DNA from: Pseudomonadales bacterium
GTDB lineage: Bacteria; Pseudomonadota; Gammaproteobacteria; Pseudomonadales; Azotimanducaceae
DNA length: 61,559 bases
Assembly (NCBI GenBank): GCA_016779585.1
Contig: JADHNI010000009.1
Span: forward strand, 1 to 61,559
Direction: 5' to 3'
The first letter of the stretch is position 1, and each line of letters begins with the position of its first letter. Under the pieces are notes generated by a model. The model did no database searches, was not told the DNA's origin, and worked only from the letters and a program-made list of their open reading frames with translations. The translations under genes and the position numbers were made by a program. This document shows, one piece after another, positions 36,259-48,065 of this stretch.

Positions 36259-36910
36259 GGTTGTCATTGTCCAAATATAGTTGATGGCGGGCAATGTAAT
36301 CGGCCACATCGGGGTGCAACATATCTTTTGTGCTCTCACCACGACTGACAGCTTCCCTCACCTCGGTTGCTGAAACAGCATACTGCGGCAATGTGACGTG
36401 GCAGATAAGGCCGGCCGCTGCCAACAGCAGCTGGTCCGTCTCTCGTACCCGCCGAGACTGTGCCCATTCTTTTAATTCCGCCGGTTCTTCCAGGATATTC
36501 CCACCCGGCCTTGTCATGACCAGGAGATGAGACAGGTCGCAGAGCTGGCGCCAGTGATACCAGCTGGGCAGCGTCACCCAGGCATCAGACCCCATGACAA
36601 ACACCAGGGGATCCTCGCCCATTACGCGTCGGTACCCGGCCAGAGTGTCGAAGGTATAGGAATGCCCTTCCCTTCCAAGTTCACAGTTATCGCACTCAAG
36701 ACCTGGAACGTCGGCGGTTGCGAGCCTGAGCATGTCAAAACGTTGTTCCGGACTGGCCGAAGGTTTGTCCCTGTGAGGAGGCGTCTTGCTTGGAACAAGC
36801 ACCATTTCACTACCGGGAAACAATTCCATCAAGGCGCGTGCAGAATTAATATGGCCGATGTGACACGGATCAAAAGTGCCGCCCAGCACCAGCTTTACAG
36901 TCACAGGCAC
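36248..36910 (-). CDS. nadD: Nicotinate-nucleotide adenylyltransferase
   Basis: Makes deamido-NAD from nicotinate mononucleotide and ATP. The 220-residue protein shows [11 protein letters not shown] with the HxGH motif at 17-20, and [17 protein letters not shown]. It lies 6 bases after proA and overlaps rsfS. Confidence 0.96.
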   Translation of the reverse strand: MPVTVKLVLGGTFDPCHIGHINSARALMELFPGSEMVLVPSKTPPHRDKPSASPEQRFDMLRLATADVPGLECDNCELGREGHSYTFDTLAGYRRVMGEDPLVFVMGSDAWVTLPSWYHWRQLCDLSHLLVMTRPGGNILEEPAELKEWAQSRRVRETDQLLLAAAGLICHVTLPQYAVSATEVREAVSRGESTKDMLHPDVADYIARHQLYLDNDNHGK

Positions 36911-36916
36911 CCGAGC

Positions 36917-38182
36917 CTACTGACGAATCTGGCCGTCGCCGAATACCACGAACTTCTGGGAGGTCAGGCCTTCCAGGCCTACCGGACCGCGCGCATGCAA
37001 TTTGTCCGTTGAGATCCCGACCTCAGCACCCAGACCGTATTCAAAACCATCAGCAAAACGAGGGGAAGCATTGATCATGACAGAGCTGGAGTCGACTTCC
37101 CGGAGAAACTGGCGACCCGTGGTGTAGTTTTCCGTCACGATGGTATCCGTATGCTTCGATCCATACTTGTTGATGTGTTCAATCGCCTCTGACACACCAG
37201 GCAGTACCCGAATCGCCAGAATCGGTGCCAGGTATTCTGCATACCAGTCTGATTCATCAGCCTGGCTAACCTGTACTTCGCCACCAAGAATCTCGATTGT
37301 CTTGTCGCAGCCCCTCAGTTCCACGCCATGTTCCTGGAAACCCACTGCCAGCCGGGGGAGGATAGAGGCTGCAACTCTTTCTGACACCAGCAGTGTTTCC
37401 ATGGCGTTGCACACGGCATAACGCTGTGTTTTTGCGTTTATGGAAATAGCGTAAGCCTTCTCCATGTCAGCTGCATCATCAATATAAACATGACAAATGC
37501 CATCCAGGTGCTTGATCACCGGAATAGTCGCCTCATTGGTGATTCGTTCCACCAGGCTGTTACCGCCACGGGGAACGATGACGTCCACATAGTCATTCAT
37601 GGTGATCAGTTCGCCCACCAGCGCCCGGTCGGTATCGCGGATAATCTGCAAAGAAGCAGCGGGCAACCCTACCTTGTCCAGGCCAGCTTCCAGGCAGGCG
37701 GCAAGACCAAGGTTGGAATGAATGGCCTCTGATCCACCACGCAGAATCGCAGCGTTGCCCGATTTCAGGCAAAGGCTTGCCGCATCGATGGTGACATTAG
37801 GTCTCGACTCATAAATGATGCCAATGACACCCAGCGGGGTTCTCATGCGACCAATCTGCAGGCCGTTCGGCTGGTAAGACATGTCACTGATTTCACCGAC
37901 GGGATCTTCCAGAGCGGCAACCTGCTGCAGGCCTTCAACCATGGACTCAAATCGGGCTTCGGTAAACGTCAGCCGATCCAGCAGCGGGTCACTGAGACCG
38001 TTTTTCCTGCCGGCTTCCAGGTCCTTTTCATTGGCCTGCATCAACGCCGAACGACGGGCAAGTATGGCATCACCAATCGCCGTCAACGCGTCATTTTTTA
38101 GCTGGGTCGAGGCACGACAGACTTCAACAGAGGCTGCTCGCGCCTGTTTACCGACTGTCTGCATGTACTCTGAAATGGCCAT
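36917..38182 (-). CDS. proA: Glutamate-5-semialdehyde dehydrogenase
   Basis: Second step of proline synthesis, reducing glutamyl-5-phosphate with NADPH. From ATG 38182 it has 421 residues; an open frame extends ten codons more but lacks family sequence. Seen: [19 protein letters not shown], and the catalytic cysteine in [13 protein letters not shown]. It is the first gene of the minus-strand run down to lipA and diverges from the glycosylase gene. Confidence 0.96.
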   Translation of the reverse strand: MAISEYMQTVGKQARAASVEVCRASTQLKNDALTAIGDAILARRSALMQANEKDLEAGRKNGLSDPLLDRLTFTEARFESMVEGLQQVAALEDPVGEISDMSYQPNGLQIGRMRTPLGVIGIIYESRPNVTIDAASLCLKSGNAAILRGGSEAIHSNLGLAACLEAGLDKVGLPAASLQIIRDTDRALVGELITMNDYVDVIVPRGGNSLVERITNEATIPVIKHLDGICHVYIDDAADMEKAYAISINAKTQRYAVCNAMETLLVSERVAASILPRLAVGFQEHGVELRGCDKTIEILGGEVQVSQADESDWYAEYLAPILAIRVLPGVSEAIEHINKYGSKHTDTIVTENYTTGRQFLREVDSSSVMINASPRFADGFEYGLGAEVGISTDKLHARGPVGLEGLTSQKFVVFGDGQIRQ

Positions 38183-38242
38183 AAAATAAAATCTTGTTGT
38201 AACTAACCTCACAACGACCGCGCATTATACCCTGCATCTCTC

Positions 38243-38896
38243 ATGATGGTGTCACCTGATTTTTTCCACCTGGAACCGCTGGAGCTGGCGCAAGCCCTGG
38301 TGGGCAAGGTCCTTAGACACCGCATCAACCATATTGATCATGGGGATGTCTGGCTCTCTGCAAGGATTATCGAGACGGAAGCCTATTATCGAGCGGAGAA
38401 GGGCAGTCATTCTTCGCTGGGTTTCACCGAGAAACGCCGCGCCATGTTCATGGCACCCGGCACCATCTACATGTACTACGCGAGGGGTGGCGATTCCCTG
38501 AATTTTTCCGCTCTCGGGGAGGGTAATGGTGTGCTGATCAAGTCAGGCCGCATACACGTCGACAAAAAGTCACCAGGACACACGGTGTCGATCATGCAGG
38601 ATCTGAACCCGGTAAACGGAAGACCAAGGGAGCCAGCAAGACTGTGCAGCGGCCAGACATTGCTATGCCGGTCACTGGGTCTCAAGGTTCCCGACTGGAA
38701 TCAAAAGCGCCTGAAACGCGGCAGGTTTGTCCTGGATGACGTGGGGATTGCTCCTTCCGCACTGATCCAGTGCCGGCGCCTGGGCATCCCCGCCGGGCGT
38801 GATGAACACCTGCCCTATCGTTTTGTCGATTATGATTCAGCAACCCTTGCCACGAAGAACCCGCTGAAAGACGAACACAGGATTATAGAAAGTTAG
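38243..38896 (+). CDS. DNA-3-methyladenine glycosylase (AAG/MPG type)
   Basis: Base-excision repair enzyme for alkylated purines. The 217-residue protein has the family's HLEPLELAQALVGKVL, ARIIETEAYYRAEKGSH with the catalytic glutamate, and APGTIYMYYARGG. It lies alone on the plus strand between proA and the LON-domain gene and converges with the latter by two bases. Confidence 0.93.
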   Translation: MMVSPDFFHLEPLELAQALVGKVLRHRINHIDHGDVWLSARIIETEAYYRAEKGSHSSLGFTEKRRAMFMAPGTIYMYYARGGDSLNFSALGEGNGVLIKSGRIHVDKKSPGHTVSIMQDLNPVNGRPREPARLCSGQTLLCRSLGLKVPDWNQKRLKRGRFVLDDVGIAPSALIQCRRLGIPAGRDEHLPYRFVDYDSATLATKNPLKDEHRIIES

Positions 38897-38898
38897 TG

Positions 38899-39501
38899 TT
38901 ACTCACTGGATTTCTGGATTCGCTCCACCAGCTTGTCGAGTTCACTCAATCGAACCAGGGGGTCTTTCAACTCCAACAATCGCTGCTTGAAGTGATTCGG
39001 GCATGGCAGCAGCTCCGTTAATCTGGCACTGACTTCCACCGCCTGCCCCAGGTCACAGGACAACCCCAGGCGTTGCACAGCTTCATGGCTCATGAGTGAC
39101 TCAAGCAGACCCGAAAGATGCTCCCGTTCTTCCGGCATCGCAACTTCCTGCTCTTCCTCGATGAACTCGACCTGCGCCATCATGAGCCTGTCAGGGAGCT
39201 CGTACTGGTCACGGATCGCAAATTTGCTCCTGCCCTCGACAATGATGCTGAGGATGCCGTTCGGCTGCTGGTCAAAGTCCACCACTTCACAGTAGGTGCC
39301 GCAGTGGGAAATATCAGGCAGCTGCTCTTCCGGGTCAGAAAGCACCTGGCTGCCTTCGGTAATCATCACCACGCCAAAGCCTCTGCCATCGCGCAGGCAG
39401 CGCTTGACCATGTCCAGGTAACGGGTTTCAAAGACCTGGAGCGGCAGTCGTCCTCCCGGGAACAGGACCAGCGGCAATGGAAACAATGGAATCTCTTGCA
39501 T
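38899..39501 (-). CDS. LON substrate-binding-domain protein
   Basis: Protein of about 200 residues consisting of a Lon N-terminal-type domain only, with no AAA or protease part. Seen: IPLFPLPLVLFPGGRLPLQVFETRYLDM and LSIIVEGRSKFAI, then a helical C-terminal half. Function is unknown; it may bind unfolded segments. ATG 39501 is preferred over a GTG two codons upstream. It diverges from uppP. Confidence 0.88.
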   Translation of the reverse strand: MQEIPLFPLPLVLFPGGRLPLQVFETRYLDMVKRCLRDGRGFGVVMITEGSQVLSDPEEQLPDISHCGTYCEVVDFDQQPNGILSIIVEGRSKFAIRDQYELPDRLMMAQVEFIEEEQEVAMPEEREHLSGLLESLMSHEAVQRLGLSCDLGQAVEVSARLTELLPCPNHFKQRLLELKDPLVRLSELDKLVERIQKSSE

Positions 39502-39560
39502 ACCCACATTCTAGAGCCGCGCCGTTAGCACTTCCAGCAGTGTGCCGCTAAACTCCTGTA

Positions 39561-40352
39561 ATGGATTTACTACAGGCAATTGTGCTGGCCCTGGTCCAGG
39601 GCATTACGGAGTTCCTGCCAATCTCCAGTTCTGGACACCTTATTCTCCCCGGCAAACTCCTGGGCTGGCCCGACCAGGGCCTGGCATTTGACACGGCAGT
39701 CCACCTGGGCTCACTGGTCGCAGTGCTTGTTTATTTCAGGACACAGTTGAGGGACCTGCTGGCGGGTGTCATCCATCATGCAACCCAGGGAGAATCCAGC
39801 GAAGCCAGTCGCCTGGCCTACAATGTGGCGATCGCCAGCCTGCCGATAATTCCGTTGGGATACTTCGCCCGTTTTGTGATCGAAGCCGAGCTGCGCAGTC
39901 TTGAGGTTATCGCTGGCACGACCATCGTGTTCGGCCTTGCCCTGTTGCTGGCAGACCACTACAGGAAGCAGGAAAGCAGCCCCCTGACGCCCTTGAAAGC
40001 TTTAGCCGTTGGTGTGGCGCAGTGTTTCGCCCTCATTCCGGGTACATCGCGAAGTGGTATCACCATGACCATGGCATTACTGGTGGGTCAGTCCCGGACT
40101 GAAGCCGCCAGGTTCTCCCTGCTAATTGCCATACCCACGATAGCCGGTGCTGCAGCACTGAAGCTGTGGGATCTCTCCCGTGCAACAGAACCGGTGCAAT
40201 GGGGTGAGCTTTTGATTGGGACCACGGTTGCCGGTTTGTCTGCCTACGCCTGCATCGCCTGGCTGTTGGCCGTGGTGGAACGGATCGGCTACCTGCCTTT
40301 TGTGATTTACAGGATGATCCTCGGGATCATCCTGCTGGTCATGATTGTCTAG
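39561..40352 (+). CDS. uppP: Undecaprenyl-diphosphate phosphatase
   Basis: Recycles the lipid carrier of cell-wall synthesis and confers bacitracin tolerance. The 263-residue protein has about eight membrane helices and the two active-site motifs ALVQGITEFLPISSSGHL and LIPGTSRSGITMTM. It converges with ssb, with 12 bases between the stops. Confidence 0.97.
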   Translation: MDLLQAIVLALVQGITEFLPISSSGHLILPGKLLGWPDQGLAFDTAVHLGSLVAVLVYFRTQLRDLLAGVIHHATQGESSEASRLAYNVAIASLPIIPLGYFARFVIEAELRSLEVIAGTTIVFGLALLLADHYRKQESSPLTPLKALAVGVAQCFALIPGTSRSGITMTMALLVGQSRTEAARFSLLIAIPTIAGAAALKLWDLSRATEPVQWGELLIGTTVAGLSAYACIAWLLAVVERIGYLPFVIYRMILGIILLVMIV

Positions 40353-40364
40353 CTTTTAGATAAC

Positions 40365-40850
40365 CTAGAACGGGATATCGTCGTCAAAGTCATCCGAGGG
40401 AGGAGGACCAAAATCATCAGCAGGACCGCCTGAGCCGCCACCATAGTTTCCGCCACCGCCGCTGGAGCCACCGCCCATCGGGGCTCCACCACTCCCTGAA
40501 CCCTGGGGAAAGTCACCGCGACCGTCCAGCATCTGCATTTCATTGGCAACAATTTCCGTGGTGTAGTGTTTCTGACCGTCGCGCTCCCAGTCACGGGTCC
40601 GGAGCTCACCTTCTATGTAAACCTTCGAGCCCTTCTTAAGATATTCGGCCGCAATCTCGGCAAGCCGATTGAAGAATACAACCCGGTGCCATTCAGTACG
40701 CTCTTTCTGCTCTCCGGAGTCACGATCACGCCACTGTTTCGAAGTGGCGACTGATGCGTTGGTTACCGCACCGCCACTTGGCATATATCGCGTCTCAGGG
40801 TCCCTGCCCAGATTTCCGACGAGGATTACCTTGTTAATTCCGCGAGCCAT
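40365..40850 (-). CDS. ssb: Single-stranded DNA-binding protein
   Basis: The 161-residue protein has an OB-fold (1-110, [18 protein letters not shown] and [19 protein letters not shown]), a Gly-rich linker and the acidic partner-binding tip DDDIPF. Its start overlaps the 3' end of the MFS gene by 17 bases, so it is at least partly co-transcribed with it. Confidence 0.98.
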   Translation of the reverse strand: MARGINKVILVGNLGRDPETRYMPSGGAVTNASVATSKQWRDRDSGEQKERTEWHRVVFFNRLAEIAAEYLKKGSKVYIEGELRTRDWERDGQKHYTTEIVANEMQMLDGRGDFPQGSGSGGAPMGGGSSGGGGNYGGGSGGPADDFGPPPSDDFDDDIPF

Positions 40851-42198
40851 ACTGATCTCCTGTGTACTCTAAAAATTCATCCTGGAACCGTTGTTCATCG
40901 ACTTTCAGGTAAGCCACCTGCTCTTCTTCGATCACAACAACGTCGAGGACGCCGTCGACAGATGATAACGCTTCCAGTCTTTCTTTGGCACTTGCCTTTG
41001 GCAGATTCGCCAGCGAAATCGTCCGGCTGCCAATATCTCCCAGCCTCGGAAAACCGAGGCAAACGCAAAACCAGAGCGCCACAATACCCAGGTTCACCAG
41101 CAACAGTACGGCCGGTTCGTACTCTGACAGGACCCAACCGCTGACAACACCGCCGGCAAATATCCCCATGAACTGGCAGGTTGTATAAACACCCATGGAC
41201 GTCCCTCTCGCACCCGCCCCTGAGAGTTTGCTGACCTGCGCCGGCAGCACAACTTCCAGCAGGTTAAAGCCTATAAAAAAGAGCGTAATACCGACCAGTA
41301 CAGCGTAGTACCCCTGACCCTGGCTGAGCACCAGGGAACCGAAAAAACAGGAGGTGATCATGGCCATCAGTATCGGGCGTGTATCGCTTAACCTGTCTGA
41401 CAGAGCCATAAAGGGCATCATACCAACAAACGAGAGAACCAGCAGGACCAGGTAATAAAGGTAATGATCTTTCTGCTCGATCTCGCCAGTCGCCTCGAAC
41501 AACAGCGGGAACACGGAGAAGCCGCTGACCAGCAACAGGTGCAGGATCAGCACGCTGATATTCAGGCGCCAGAGGTTCAGGTTTCCCAGGGTATCCCGTA
41601 ACAGACCCGTCTGCACGGCAGAATCACGGTTGTTTGCCATCACGGCGGGGGAAGGCACACGGGTAAACAGTAGCACCAGGCCAAGCAATCCAAGGATACC
41701 CGTCAGGTTAAAGATTCCGGCGAGTCCGAAACCCGCCGCCACCAGCGGACCAAGCACCAATGCCAGACCAAACGAGCCCGCGATGGCAATGCCAATAATA
41801 GCCATGGATTTGGATCGCTGATCCACCCTGGTGACATCCGACATCAGGGCCAGCAGGGTACTGGCAATAGCGCCGCAACCCTGCAGGAACCGACCGGCAA
41901 TCAGTTGGTAGATGTCCTGTGCAAACCCCGCGATGAAACTGCCGAGGATAAAAACCATGAGTCCCGCCGCGATAACCGGTTTTCGCCCATATCGATCCGA
42001 CAGGAATCCGAGTGGAATCTGCAGGATTCCCTGCGAAAGCCCGTAGATACCGATGGCAATACCAATCAGGAGCGGAGTTGCCAGCGGCACGTCATCAGTG
42101 GCGAGCGGCAGTACCGGCAGCACCATGAACAGGCCAAGCATTCGAACGAGGTACAGCGCACCAATGGCAATAGCTGCTCTCAATTCCTGTTGATTCAT
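40834..42198 (-). CDS. MFS transporter with cytoplasmic C-terminal domain
   Basis: Major-facilitator transporter of the drug-efflux type, substrate unknown. From ATG 42198 it has 454 residues and twelve predicted helices, with a motif-A-like loop [13 protein letters not shown] after helix 2. A soluble C-terminal tail of about 55 residues (about 400-454) contains [22 protein letters not shown], resembling a small ferredoxin-like domain. The open frame continues 82 codons upstream but overlaps the uvrA promoter region and shows no membrane sequence. Order uvrA/MFS-ssb is also found in Pseudomonas. Confidence 0.9.
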   Translation of the reverse strand: MNQQELRAAIAIGALYLVRMLGLFMVLPVLPLATDDVPLATPLLIGIAIGIYGLSQGILQIPLGFLSDRYGRKPVIAAGLMVFILGSFIAGFAQDIYQLIAGRFLQGCGAIASTLLALMSDVTRVDQRSKSMAIIGIAIAGSFGLALVLGPLVAAGFGLAGIFNLTGILGLLGLVLLFTRVPSPAVMANNRDSAVQTGLLRDTLGNLNLWRLNISVLILHLLLVSGFSVFPLLFEATGEIEQKDHYLYYLVLLVLSFVGMMPFMALSDRLSDTRPILMAMITSCFFGSLVLSQGQGYYAVLVGITLFFIGFNLLEVVLPAQVSKLSGAGARGTSMGVYTTCQFMGIFAGGVVSGWVLSEYEPAVLLLVNLGIVALWFCVCLGFPRLGDIGSRTISLANLPKASAKERLEALSSVDGVLDVVVIEEEQVAYLKVDEQRFQDEFLEYTGDQYGSRN

Positions 42199-42448
42199 AC
42201 CGGGTTTACCACTGCTCTTGAGCGTACAAGACACGCATTCTTTTTGCGCAAGGACGTACAAACTTATAACATCAGTGCCCTGCTCAACGAGGTAGGCCCA
42301 AAGCTGGAGAGTGTGAGGCGAAAACTCGGCAGAAGTCACTGTGTTGCAAGCCGCAGATGATAACAAAAATCGACCTCCACCAGCAGCTGAAGTGCTGCCC
42401 TGGCCCACACAACTTAACGACAAAACCTGACCGGAATACTGCAATTCG

Positions 42449-45274
42449 ATGACATCGACGATATCGATTCATGGTGCCAAAACGCACAACCTGAAAGATG
42501 TCAGCCTGGATATTCCCAGGGACAAGCTGATCGTCGTGACGGGGCTGTCCGGTTCCGGCAAATCGTCACTCGCCTTTGACACCCTGTATGCTGAGGGCCA
42601 ACGACGATACGTAGAGTCACTATCTGCCTATGCCCGGCAGTTCCTGTCTCTGATGGAAAAACCCGATGTTGAATACATCGAGGGCCTGTCGCCCGCCATC
42701 TCGATCGAGCAGAAGTCGACCAGCCACAATCCCCGGTCCACCGTGGGCACCATCACCGAGATCTACGACTACCTGCGTCTCCTGTTCGCGCGTATCGGTG
42801 AACCCCACTGCCCTGCTCACGGCGAAAAGCTGCAGGCGCAGTCGATCAGCCAGATGGTGGACCAGGTGCTGGAACTGCCGGAAGGCACGCGGGTCAACCT
42901 GCTGGCACCGGTTGTTCGTGAGAGAAAAGGTGAGCACCTGCACGTATTCAAACAACTCGCGACGCAGGGATTCGTCCGAGCACGAATAGATGGCATCGTG
43001 ACTGACCTCGATGACACACCCGCCCTGGACAAGAATAAGAAACATACTATCGAAGTGGTGGTGGACAGGTTCCGGATTCGTGAAGACCTGAAAACACGCC
43101 TCGCCGATTCTTTTGAAACTGCCGTGCAGGTGTCTGATGGCATCGCCGCCGTTAACTTCATGGATGGTGAGCAGGAGGACCTGCTGTTTTCCTCACGCTT
43201 TGCCTGCCCCGTCTGCGGCCATGCTATCCAGGAACTGGAACCCAGGCTGTTTTCCTTCAACAACCCGGCGGGAGCCTGCCAGACCTGTGACGGCCTGGGA
43301 TTGAGACAGTTCTTTGACCCGGACAACGTGGTTCAGGACCCCGAACTTTCGCTCGCGGAAGGTGCTATTCATGGCTGGGACAGGCGCAACATCTATTATT
43401 TCCAGATGCTCGGTTCTATTGCTGAGCACTATGGTTTCGACGTCGCCACACCATTCAATGAGCTTTCTGTGAAACACCAGCAGATTGTGTTGCGCGGCAG
43501 TGGTAGCGAAAAGATTCAGTTCCGCTATGTGAATGATCGCGGTGACGAATATACGCGGGCCCACTCTTTTGAGGGCATCATTCCGAACATGGAACGCCGT
43601 TATCGGGAAACGGATTCCCAGATGGTACGCGAGAACCTGTCGAAGTTCCTGAGCACCCAGGCATGTCCGGACTGTGGTGGCGACAGACTGAATGCCGATG
43701 CCCGAGCCGTCACCATAAAAGGAAGTTCTCTCAGCCAGATCACCAATCACTCGGTCGGTGATGCACACGCCTACTTTGCTTCGCTGAAGCTAACCGGGCA
43801 GCGGGCCAAGATCGCAGAAAAGATATTGAAAGAGATCGAAGCCCGACTGGGCTTTTTGATGGATGTCGGACTCGACTACCTGACGCTGTCACGAAGTGCC
43901 GACACCCTGTCTGGAGGAGAGGCACAGAGAATCAGGCTAGCCAGCCAGATCGGTGCCGGGCTCGTCGGCGTCATGTACATCCTGGATGAACCTTCCATCG
44001 GGTTACACCAGAGAGACAACGAACGCCTGCTGGGCACACTGACCCGCCTCCGGGATCTCGGCAACACGGTCATTATCGTGGAACACGACGAAGACGCCAT
44101 TCGCGCTGCAGACTTTATCGTGGATATAGGGCCACGCGCTGGTGTGCATGGCGGGGAAATCGTCGCATCAGGACAGTTGAACGATATCCTGAAATCGAAG
44201 GATTCCATCACCGGCCAGTTTCTATCCGGCAAGAGGCAGATCGAGATACCCGCTGAGCGCCAAGTATTCGACGAAACCCGGGTACTGGAGTTGAAGGGCG
44301 CCTCCGGAAACAACCTGCAGCAGGTCAACCTGACGATTCCGCTCGGTCTGATGACCTGCGTCACTGGCGTATCGGGCTCTGGAAAATCAACGCTGATTAA
44401 TCACACGCTTTACCCGATTGCAGCGCGCGAGCTGAATGGCGCAACCAATCCACAGGTTGCACCCTATGAAGAAATCATTGGCCTGGATCAGCTAGACAAG
44501 GTGGTTGATATCGACCAGAGCCCCATTGGCAGGACCCCGCGCTCAAACCCGGCAACCTACACGAACATCTTCACACCAATCCGCGAGCTGTTTGCCGCAA
44601 CGCAGGAAGCTAGATCCCGCGGCTACAAACCGGGCCGGTTCAGTTTCAATGTTAAAGGAGGTCGCTGTGAAGCCTGCCAGGGTGACGGACTGATCAAGGT
44701 AGAGATGCATTTCCTGCCCGACGTCTATGTCACCTGTGACGAGTGCCAGGGCAAGCGCTACAACCGGGAAACACTGGAGATTCTCTACAAGGGCAAAAAC
44801 ATCCACGAGGTTCTCGAAATGACCGTCGAGGATGCGCACGATTTCCTGAATGCCGTGCCCATGATAGAACGACGCCTGCAGACACTGCTGGACGTTGGCC
44901 TTGGATACATCAAACTGGGCCAGAGTGCGACAACGCTTTCGGGTGGCGAAGCCCAGCGCGTCAAACTGGCCCGTGAGCTTTCAAAAAGGGATACCGGCAA
45001 GACGCTCTATATCCTGGATGAACCAACAACCGGCCTGCACTTCCATGACATCCAGCAGCTACTCGAAGTCATCCACCGCCTGCGGTACCATGGCAACACG
45101 ATTGTCGTCATCGAACACAACCTGGACGTCATTAAAACAGCAGACTGGATTGTTGACCTGGGTCCTGAAGGCGGAGCCGGTGGTGGTCAGATTATTGCGA
45201 CGGGCACACCAGAAAGTGTCGCGGACCAGAAGCAGTCTTTTACCGGCCAGTTCCTGAAAAAAGTCCTCTCATGA
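42449..45274 (+). CDS. uvrA: Excinuclease ABC subunit A
   Basis: Damage-recognition ATPase of nucleotide-excision repair. The 941-residue protein has two ABC modules with Walker [11 protein letters not shown] and [10 protein letters not shown]. Signature motifs are [16 protein letters not shown] and [15 protein letters not shown]. Zinc cysteines lie in [14 protein letters not shown] and [14 protein letters not shown]. It is divergent from the MFS-ssb pair. I saw no CTG-N10-CAG LexA box in the 250 bases before it. Confidence 0.98.
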   Translation: MTSTISIHGAKTHNLKDVSLDIPRDKLIVVTGLSGSGKSSLAFDTLYAEGQRRYVESLSAYARQFLSLMEKPDVEYIEGLSPAISIEQKSTSHNPRSTVGTITEIYDYLRLLFARIGEPHCPAHGEKLQAQSISQMVDQVLELPEGTRVNLLAPVVRERKGEHLHVFKQLATQGFVRARIDGIVTDLDDTPALDKNKKHTIEVVVDRFRIREDLKTRLADSFETAVQVSDGIAAVNFMDGEQEDLLFSSRFACPVCGHAIQELEPRLFSFNNPAGACQTCDGLGLRQFFDPDNVVQDPELSLAEGAIHGWDRRNIYYFQMLGSIAEHYGFDVATPFNELSVKHQQIVLRGSGSEKIQFRYVNDRGDEYTRAHSFEGIIPNMERRYRETDSQMVRENLSKFLSTQACPDCGGDRLNADARAVTIKGSSLSQITNHSVGDAHAYFASLKLTGQRAKIAEKILKEIEARLGFLMDVGLDYLTLSRSADTLSGGEAQRIRLASQIGAGLVGVMYILDEPSIGLHQRDNERLLGTLTRLRDLGNTVIIVEHDEDAIRAADFIVDIGPRAGVHGGEIVASGQLNDILKSKDSITGQFLSGKRQIEIPAERQVFDETRVLELKGASGNNLQQVNLTIPLGLMTCVTGVSGSGKSTLINHTLYPIAARELNGATNPQVAPYEEIIGLDQLDKVVDIDQSPIGRTPRSNPATYTNIFTPIRELFAATQEARSRGYKPGRFSFNVKGGRCEACQGDGLIKVEMHFLPDVYVTCDECQGKRYNRETLEILYKGKNIHEVLEMTVEDAHDFLNAVPMIERRLQTLLDVGLGYIKLGQSATTLSGGEAQRVKLARELSKRDTGKTLYILDEPTTGLHFHDIQQLLEVIHRLRYHGNTIVVIEHNLDVIKTADWIVDLGPEGGAGGGQIIATGTPESVADQKQSFTGQFLKKVLS

Positions 45275-45300
45275 CTTTTCTCGGCAAGGCCAGGGTTAAC

Positions 45301-46476
45301 TCAACCGTAGGCCTGTTGAATCGCTTCCGTAGCTACGCCCTTATTGATGTGTGCATTGTACCCGCTAAGTACTGACTCAAGCGCGTTGGCACAGAACAGT
45401 ACGTTCTTCGGATTGCTGGCATAACCCATCAGGCCAATGCGCCAGACTTTTCCGGCGAGTGCACCGAGCCCTGCTCCAATCTCAAGATTAAATTGCTGCA
45501 GCAGTTGTTTGCGCACGCTACCTTCATCAACGCCATCAGGAATCGTCACGGCATTCAGCTGCGGTAACCGATATTCCTCGGCAACAATAAACTCAAGACC
45601 CAGTGCCTCAAGGCCAGCCCTGAGTGCAAGGTGGTTCTGCTGGTGCCGCGCCCAGGATGCTTCCAGTCCTTCTTCCTCAAGAATCACAAGTGACTCGTGT
45701 AATCCATAAAGTGCGTTGACCGGCGCCGTGTGGTGATAGGCCCGGGTCTGGCCTTCGCCCCAGTAGCCCATCACCAGGTTCAGGTCCAGGAACCAGGAAC
45801 TGACCTGGGTGGTCCTGCTCTTGATGCGCTTGACCGCTGCATCGCTCATGCTGATCGGTGAAAGGCCAGGTACGCAGGAAAGACACTTCTGCGTACCACT
45901 GTAAGCTGCATCTGCGCCCCAGTCGTCGAGGTTCACTTCTACACCAGCGAGCGACGTCACACAGTCAACAATCGTCAGGCAGTCATGTTCCTTTGCAATG
46001 GCGCAGAGTGTTTTCGCATCAGAGCGGACACCTGTTGATGTCTCCGCATGGACAAAAGCGACGACCCTTGCGTCACCATGCTCATTCAGCGCAGCTTTCA
46101 GCTTCTCGGGAGAAACCGGTGTGCCCCATTCGTCTTCAACCAGCACCGCTTCACCACCCAGTCGACGGACATTGTCAGCCATTCGACCACCGAACACACC
46201 ATTTACGCAGACAATCACTTTGTCGCCTGGCTCGACCAGGTTGACAAAGCAGGTTTCCATACCAGCAGAGCCCGGTGCAGAGACCGGAATCGTGAGTTCG
46301 TTTTTGGTCTGGAACGCATACTGCAGGAGCTGCTTGGTTTCATCCATCAACCGGATAAACTCCGGGTCAAGATGTCCTATCGTCGGGCGCGACAGCGCGC
46401 CCAGGATGCGAGGATTGACGTCGGAGGGGCCTGGCCCCATCAGGGTTCGGGGTGTTGGGATAAAAGAACTGACCAC
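45301..46476 (-). CDS. Class V PLP aminotransferase (alanine-glyoxylate / serine-pyruvate type)
   Basis: Transfers amino groups between small amino acids and glyoxylate or pyruvate. The 391-residue protein has LMGPGPSDVNPRIL and GHLDPEF near the N-terminus, D171 (TIVDCVTSLAGV) contacting the PLP ring nitrogen, and the PLP lysine K197 (SGTQKCLSCVPG). WFLDL and RAYHHTAPVNALYGL are typical of the AGXT group. The exact substrate pair cannot be told. It converges with uvrA, and its promoter end faces the rplQ terminator. Confidence 0.92.
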   Translation of the reverse strand: MVSSFIPTPRTLMGPGPSDVNPRILGALSRPTIGHLDPEFIRLMDETKQLLQYAFQTKNELTIPVSAPGSAGMETCFVNLVEPGDKVIVCVNGVFGGRMADNVRRLGGEAVLVEDEWGTPVSPEKLKAALNEHGDARVVAFVHAETSTGVRSDAKTLCAIAKEHDCLTIVDCVTSLAGVEVNLDDWGADAAYSGTQKCLSCVPGLSPISMSDAAVKRIKSRTTQVSSWFLDLNLVMGYWGEGQTRAYHHTAPVNALYGLHESLVILEEEGLEASWARHQQNHLALRAGLEALGLEFIVAEEYRLPQLNAVTIPDGVDEGSVRKQLLQQFNLEIGAGLGALAGKVWRIGLMGYASNPKNVLFCANALESVLSGYNAHINKGVATEAIQQAYG

Positions 46477-46504
46477 ACTGATTCCTTAACTAGACTTTGT
46501 TGAA

Positions 46505-46532
46505 ACAAAAAGGCCGGGAATAACCCGGCCTT
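46505..46532 (-). terminator. Intrinsic terminator of the alpha ribosomal operon
   Basis: On the minus strand AAGGCCGGG (46532-46524) pairs with CCCGGCCTT (46518-46510), loop TTATT, followed by TTTTTGTTT. It lies 20 bases after the rplQ stop. Confidence 0.93.
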
Positions 46533-46552
46533 GTCGTATTTACCACAGGAAG

Positions 46553-46960
46553 TTAATCCTCATCGTCCTCGAAATCATCGAAGTCCTCGTCGTTATCCGG
46601 GAGCGGACGATCAACGAGCTCGACGAATGCCATGGGCGCAGCATCACCGGCACGGAAGCCGCACTTGAGGATGCGTGTATAACCACCCGGGCGGTCCTGG
46701 TAACGAGGGCCAAGCTCGCCGAACAACTTGCCGACAGCGTCCTTGCTGCCCGTTCGGGCAAAGGCAAGACGACGATTCGCAACCGAATCTTCTTTCGCCA
46801 GCGTAATGAGCGGCTCCGCAACGCGCTTTAATTCCTTTGCTTTCGGCACAGTGGTCTTGATGACTTCGTGCTCGAACAAGGAACAGGCCATATTGCGGAA
46901 CATCGCCTTACGGTGCGAGCTATTCCTGTTTAACTGTCTACCACTTTTTCTATGGCGCAT
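46553..46960 (-). CDS. rplQ: 50S ribosomal protein L17
   Basis: Large-subunit protein near the peptide exit tunnel. 135 residues: a normal L17 core ([32 protein letters not shown]) plus an acidic tail ([12 protein letters not shown]) longer than in E. coli. Last gene of the alpha operon, followed by its terminator. Confidence 0.97.
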   Translation of the reverse strand: MRHRKSGRQLNRNSSHRKAMFRNMACSLFEHEVIKTTVPKAKELKRVAEPLITLAKEDSVANRRLAFARTGSKDAVGKLFGELGPRYQDRPGGYTRILKCGFRAGDAAPMAFVELVDRPLPDNDEDFDDFEDDED

Positions 46961-47011
46961 GACGTATCTTCCTGTTTATCTTTTTAGGACTGTTGTTTAG
47001 CCCAGTAGTCT

Positions 47012-48013
47012 TTAGCCCAATACCCGGTCATCACCTCGGAGGCTCGACGGTGGCCAGTTTTCCAGGCGCATGCCCAGGGAAAGACCACGGGAAGCCAGAA
47101 CGTCTTTGATTTCAGTCAGAGACTTCTTACCAAGGTTTGGTGTCTTCAGCAGTTCCACTTCGGTTCTGCGGATCAGGTCACCAATGTAATAAATGTTTTC
47201 CGCCTTCAGGCAGTTCGCTGAACGAACTGTCAGCTCAAGATCATCAACCGGACGAAGCAGGATCGGATCGATCTCGTCTTCTTCTTCAACCACTTCCGGC
47301 TCATTTTCGCTCTCGAGGTCTACGAAGATCGAAACCTGCTGCTGCAGGATTGTCGCTGCACGACGAATCGCTTCTTCCGGGTCGATCGTGCCGTTGGTTT
47401 CAAGATCAATGATCAGCTTGTCCAGGTCAGTGCGCTGCTCAACACGAGCGCTGTCTACTTTATAAGCAACTCGTCGAACCGGGCTGTATGACGCATCCAG
47501 CAGCAACGAACCAATCACCCGGCTCTCTTCTTCGTCTGCCATACGTACATCCGCCGGCTCGTAGCCGCGACCGCGGCCAACCTGGGCGCGCAGCTTCAGG
47601 GAACCATTTTCGTTCAGGTTCGCAATGACGTGATCCGGGTTGGAGATCTCAATATCGTGACCCAGCTGGAAGTCGCCAGCAGTGACAACGCCGGGACCCT
47701 GCTTTTCAAGCGTGATCTCGGCCTCATCAACAGAGTTCAACTTGACCGCGACGCCTTTCAGGTTCAGGAGAATCTCAATCACATCTTCCTGTACGCCTTC
47801 AATAGTGCTGTATTCATGCAATACGCCGTCGATTTCAGCTTCGACGATGGCGCAGCCTGGCATGGAAGAAAGGAGGATCCGTCGCAGTGCATTACCCAGC
47901 GTGTGGCCGAAACCCCTCTCGAGGGGTTCTAGAACCACGCTGGCACGAGTAGCGCTCTGTTGTTCTACCTGAATGTGCTTCGGTGTCAAAAACTCTAATG
48001 AAGAATGGGGCAT
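47012..48013 (-). CDS. rpoA: RNA polymerase alpha subunit
   Basis: The 333-residue protein has the assembly domain (about 1-235, with [20 protein letters not shown]), an acidic linker ([10 protein letters not shown]) and the C-terminal DNA/activator-binding domain. In the latter, R264, N267 and K270 ([20 protein letters not shown]) match the UP-element-binding residues of E. coli. It lies between rpsD and rplQ. Confidence 0.98.
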   Translation of the reverse strand: MPHSSLEFLTPKHIQVEQQSATRASVVLEPLERGFGHTLGNALRRILLSSMPGCAIVEAEIDGVLHEYSTIEGVQEDVIEILLNLKGVAVKLNSVDEAEITLEKQGPGVVTAGDFQLGHDIEISNPDHVIANLNENGSLKLRAQVGRGRGYEPADVRMADEEESRVIGSLLLDASYSPVRRVAYKVDSARVEQRTDLDKLIIDLETNGTIDPEEAIRRAATILQQQVSIFVDLESENEPEVVEEEDEIDPILLRPVDDLELTVRSANCLKAENIYYIGDLIRRTEVELLKTPNLGKKSLTEIKDVLASRGLSLGMRLENWPPSSLRGDDRVLG

Positions 48014-48065
48014 ATTCTCACCTTTAAGATGAATAACTGTTCTAGATTGTCTTCTTTAATCCGGA

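Noticed and set aside
40834..42198. MFS gene between ssb and uvrA as a foreign insertion
   Set aside because: The same order occurs in Pseudomonas, and the 17-base overlap with ssb argues for a long-standing arrangement.
42199..42448. LexA box in front of uvrA
   Set aside because: No CTG-N10-CAG match found; the nearest, CTG-N12-CAG before the ATG, has the wrong spacing.
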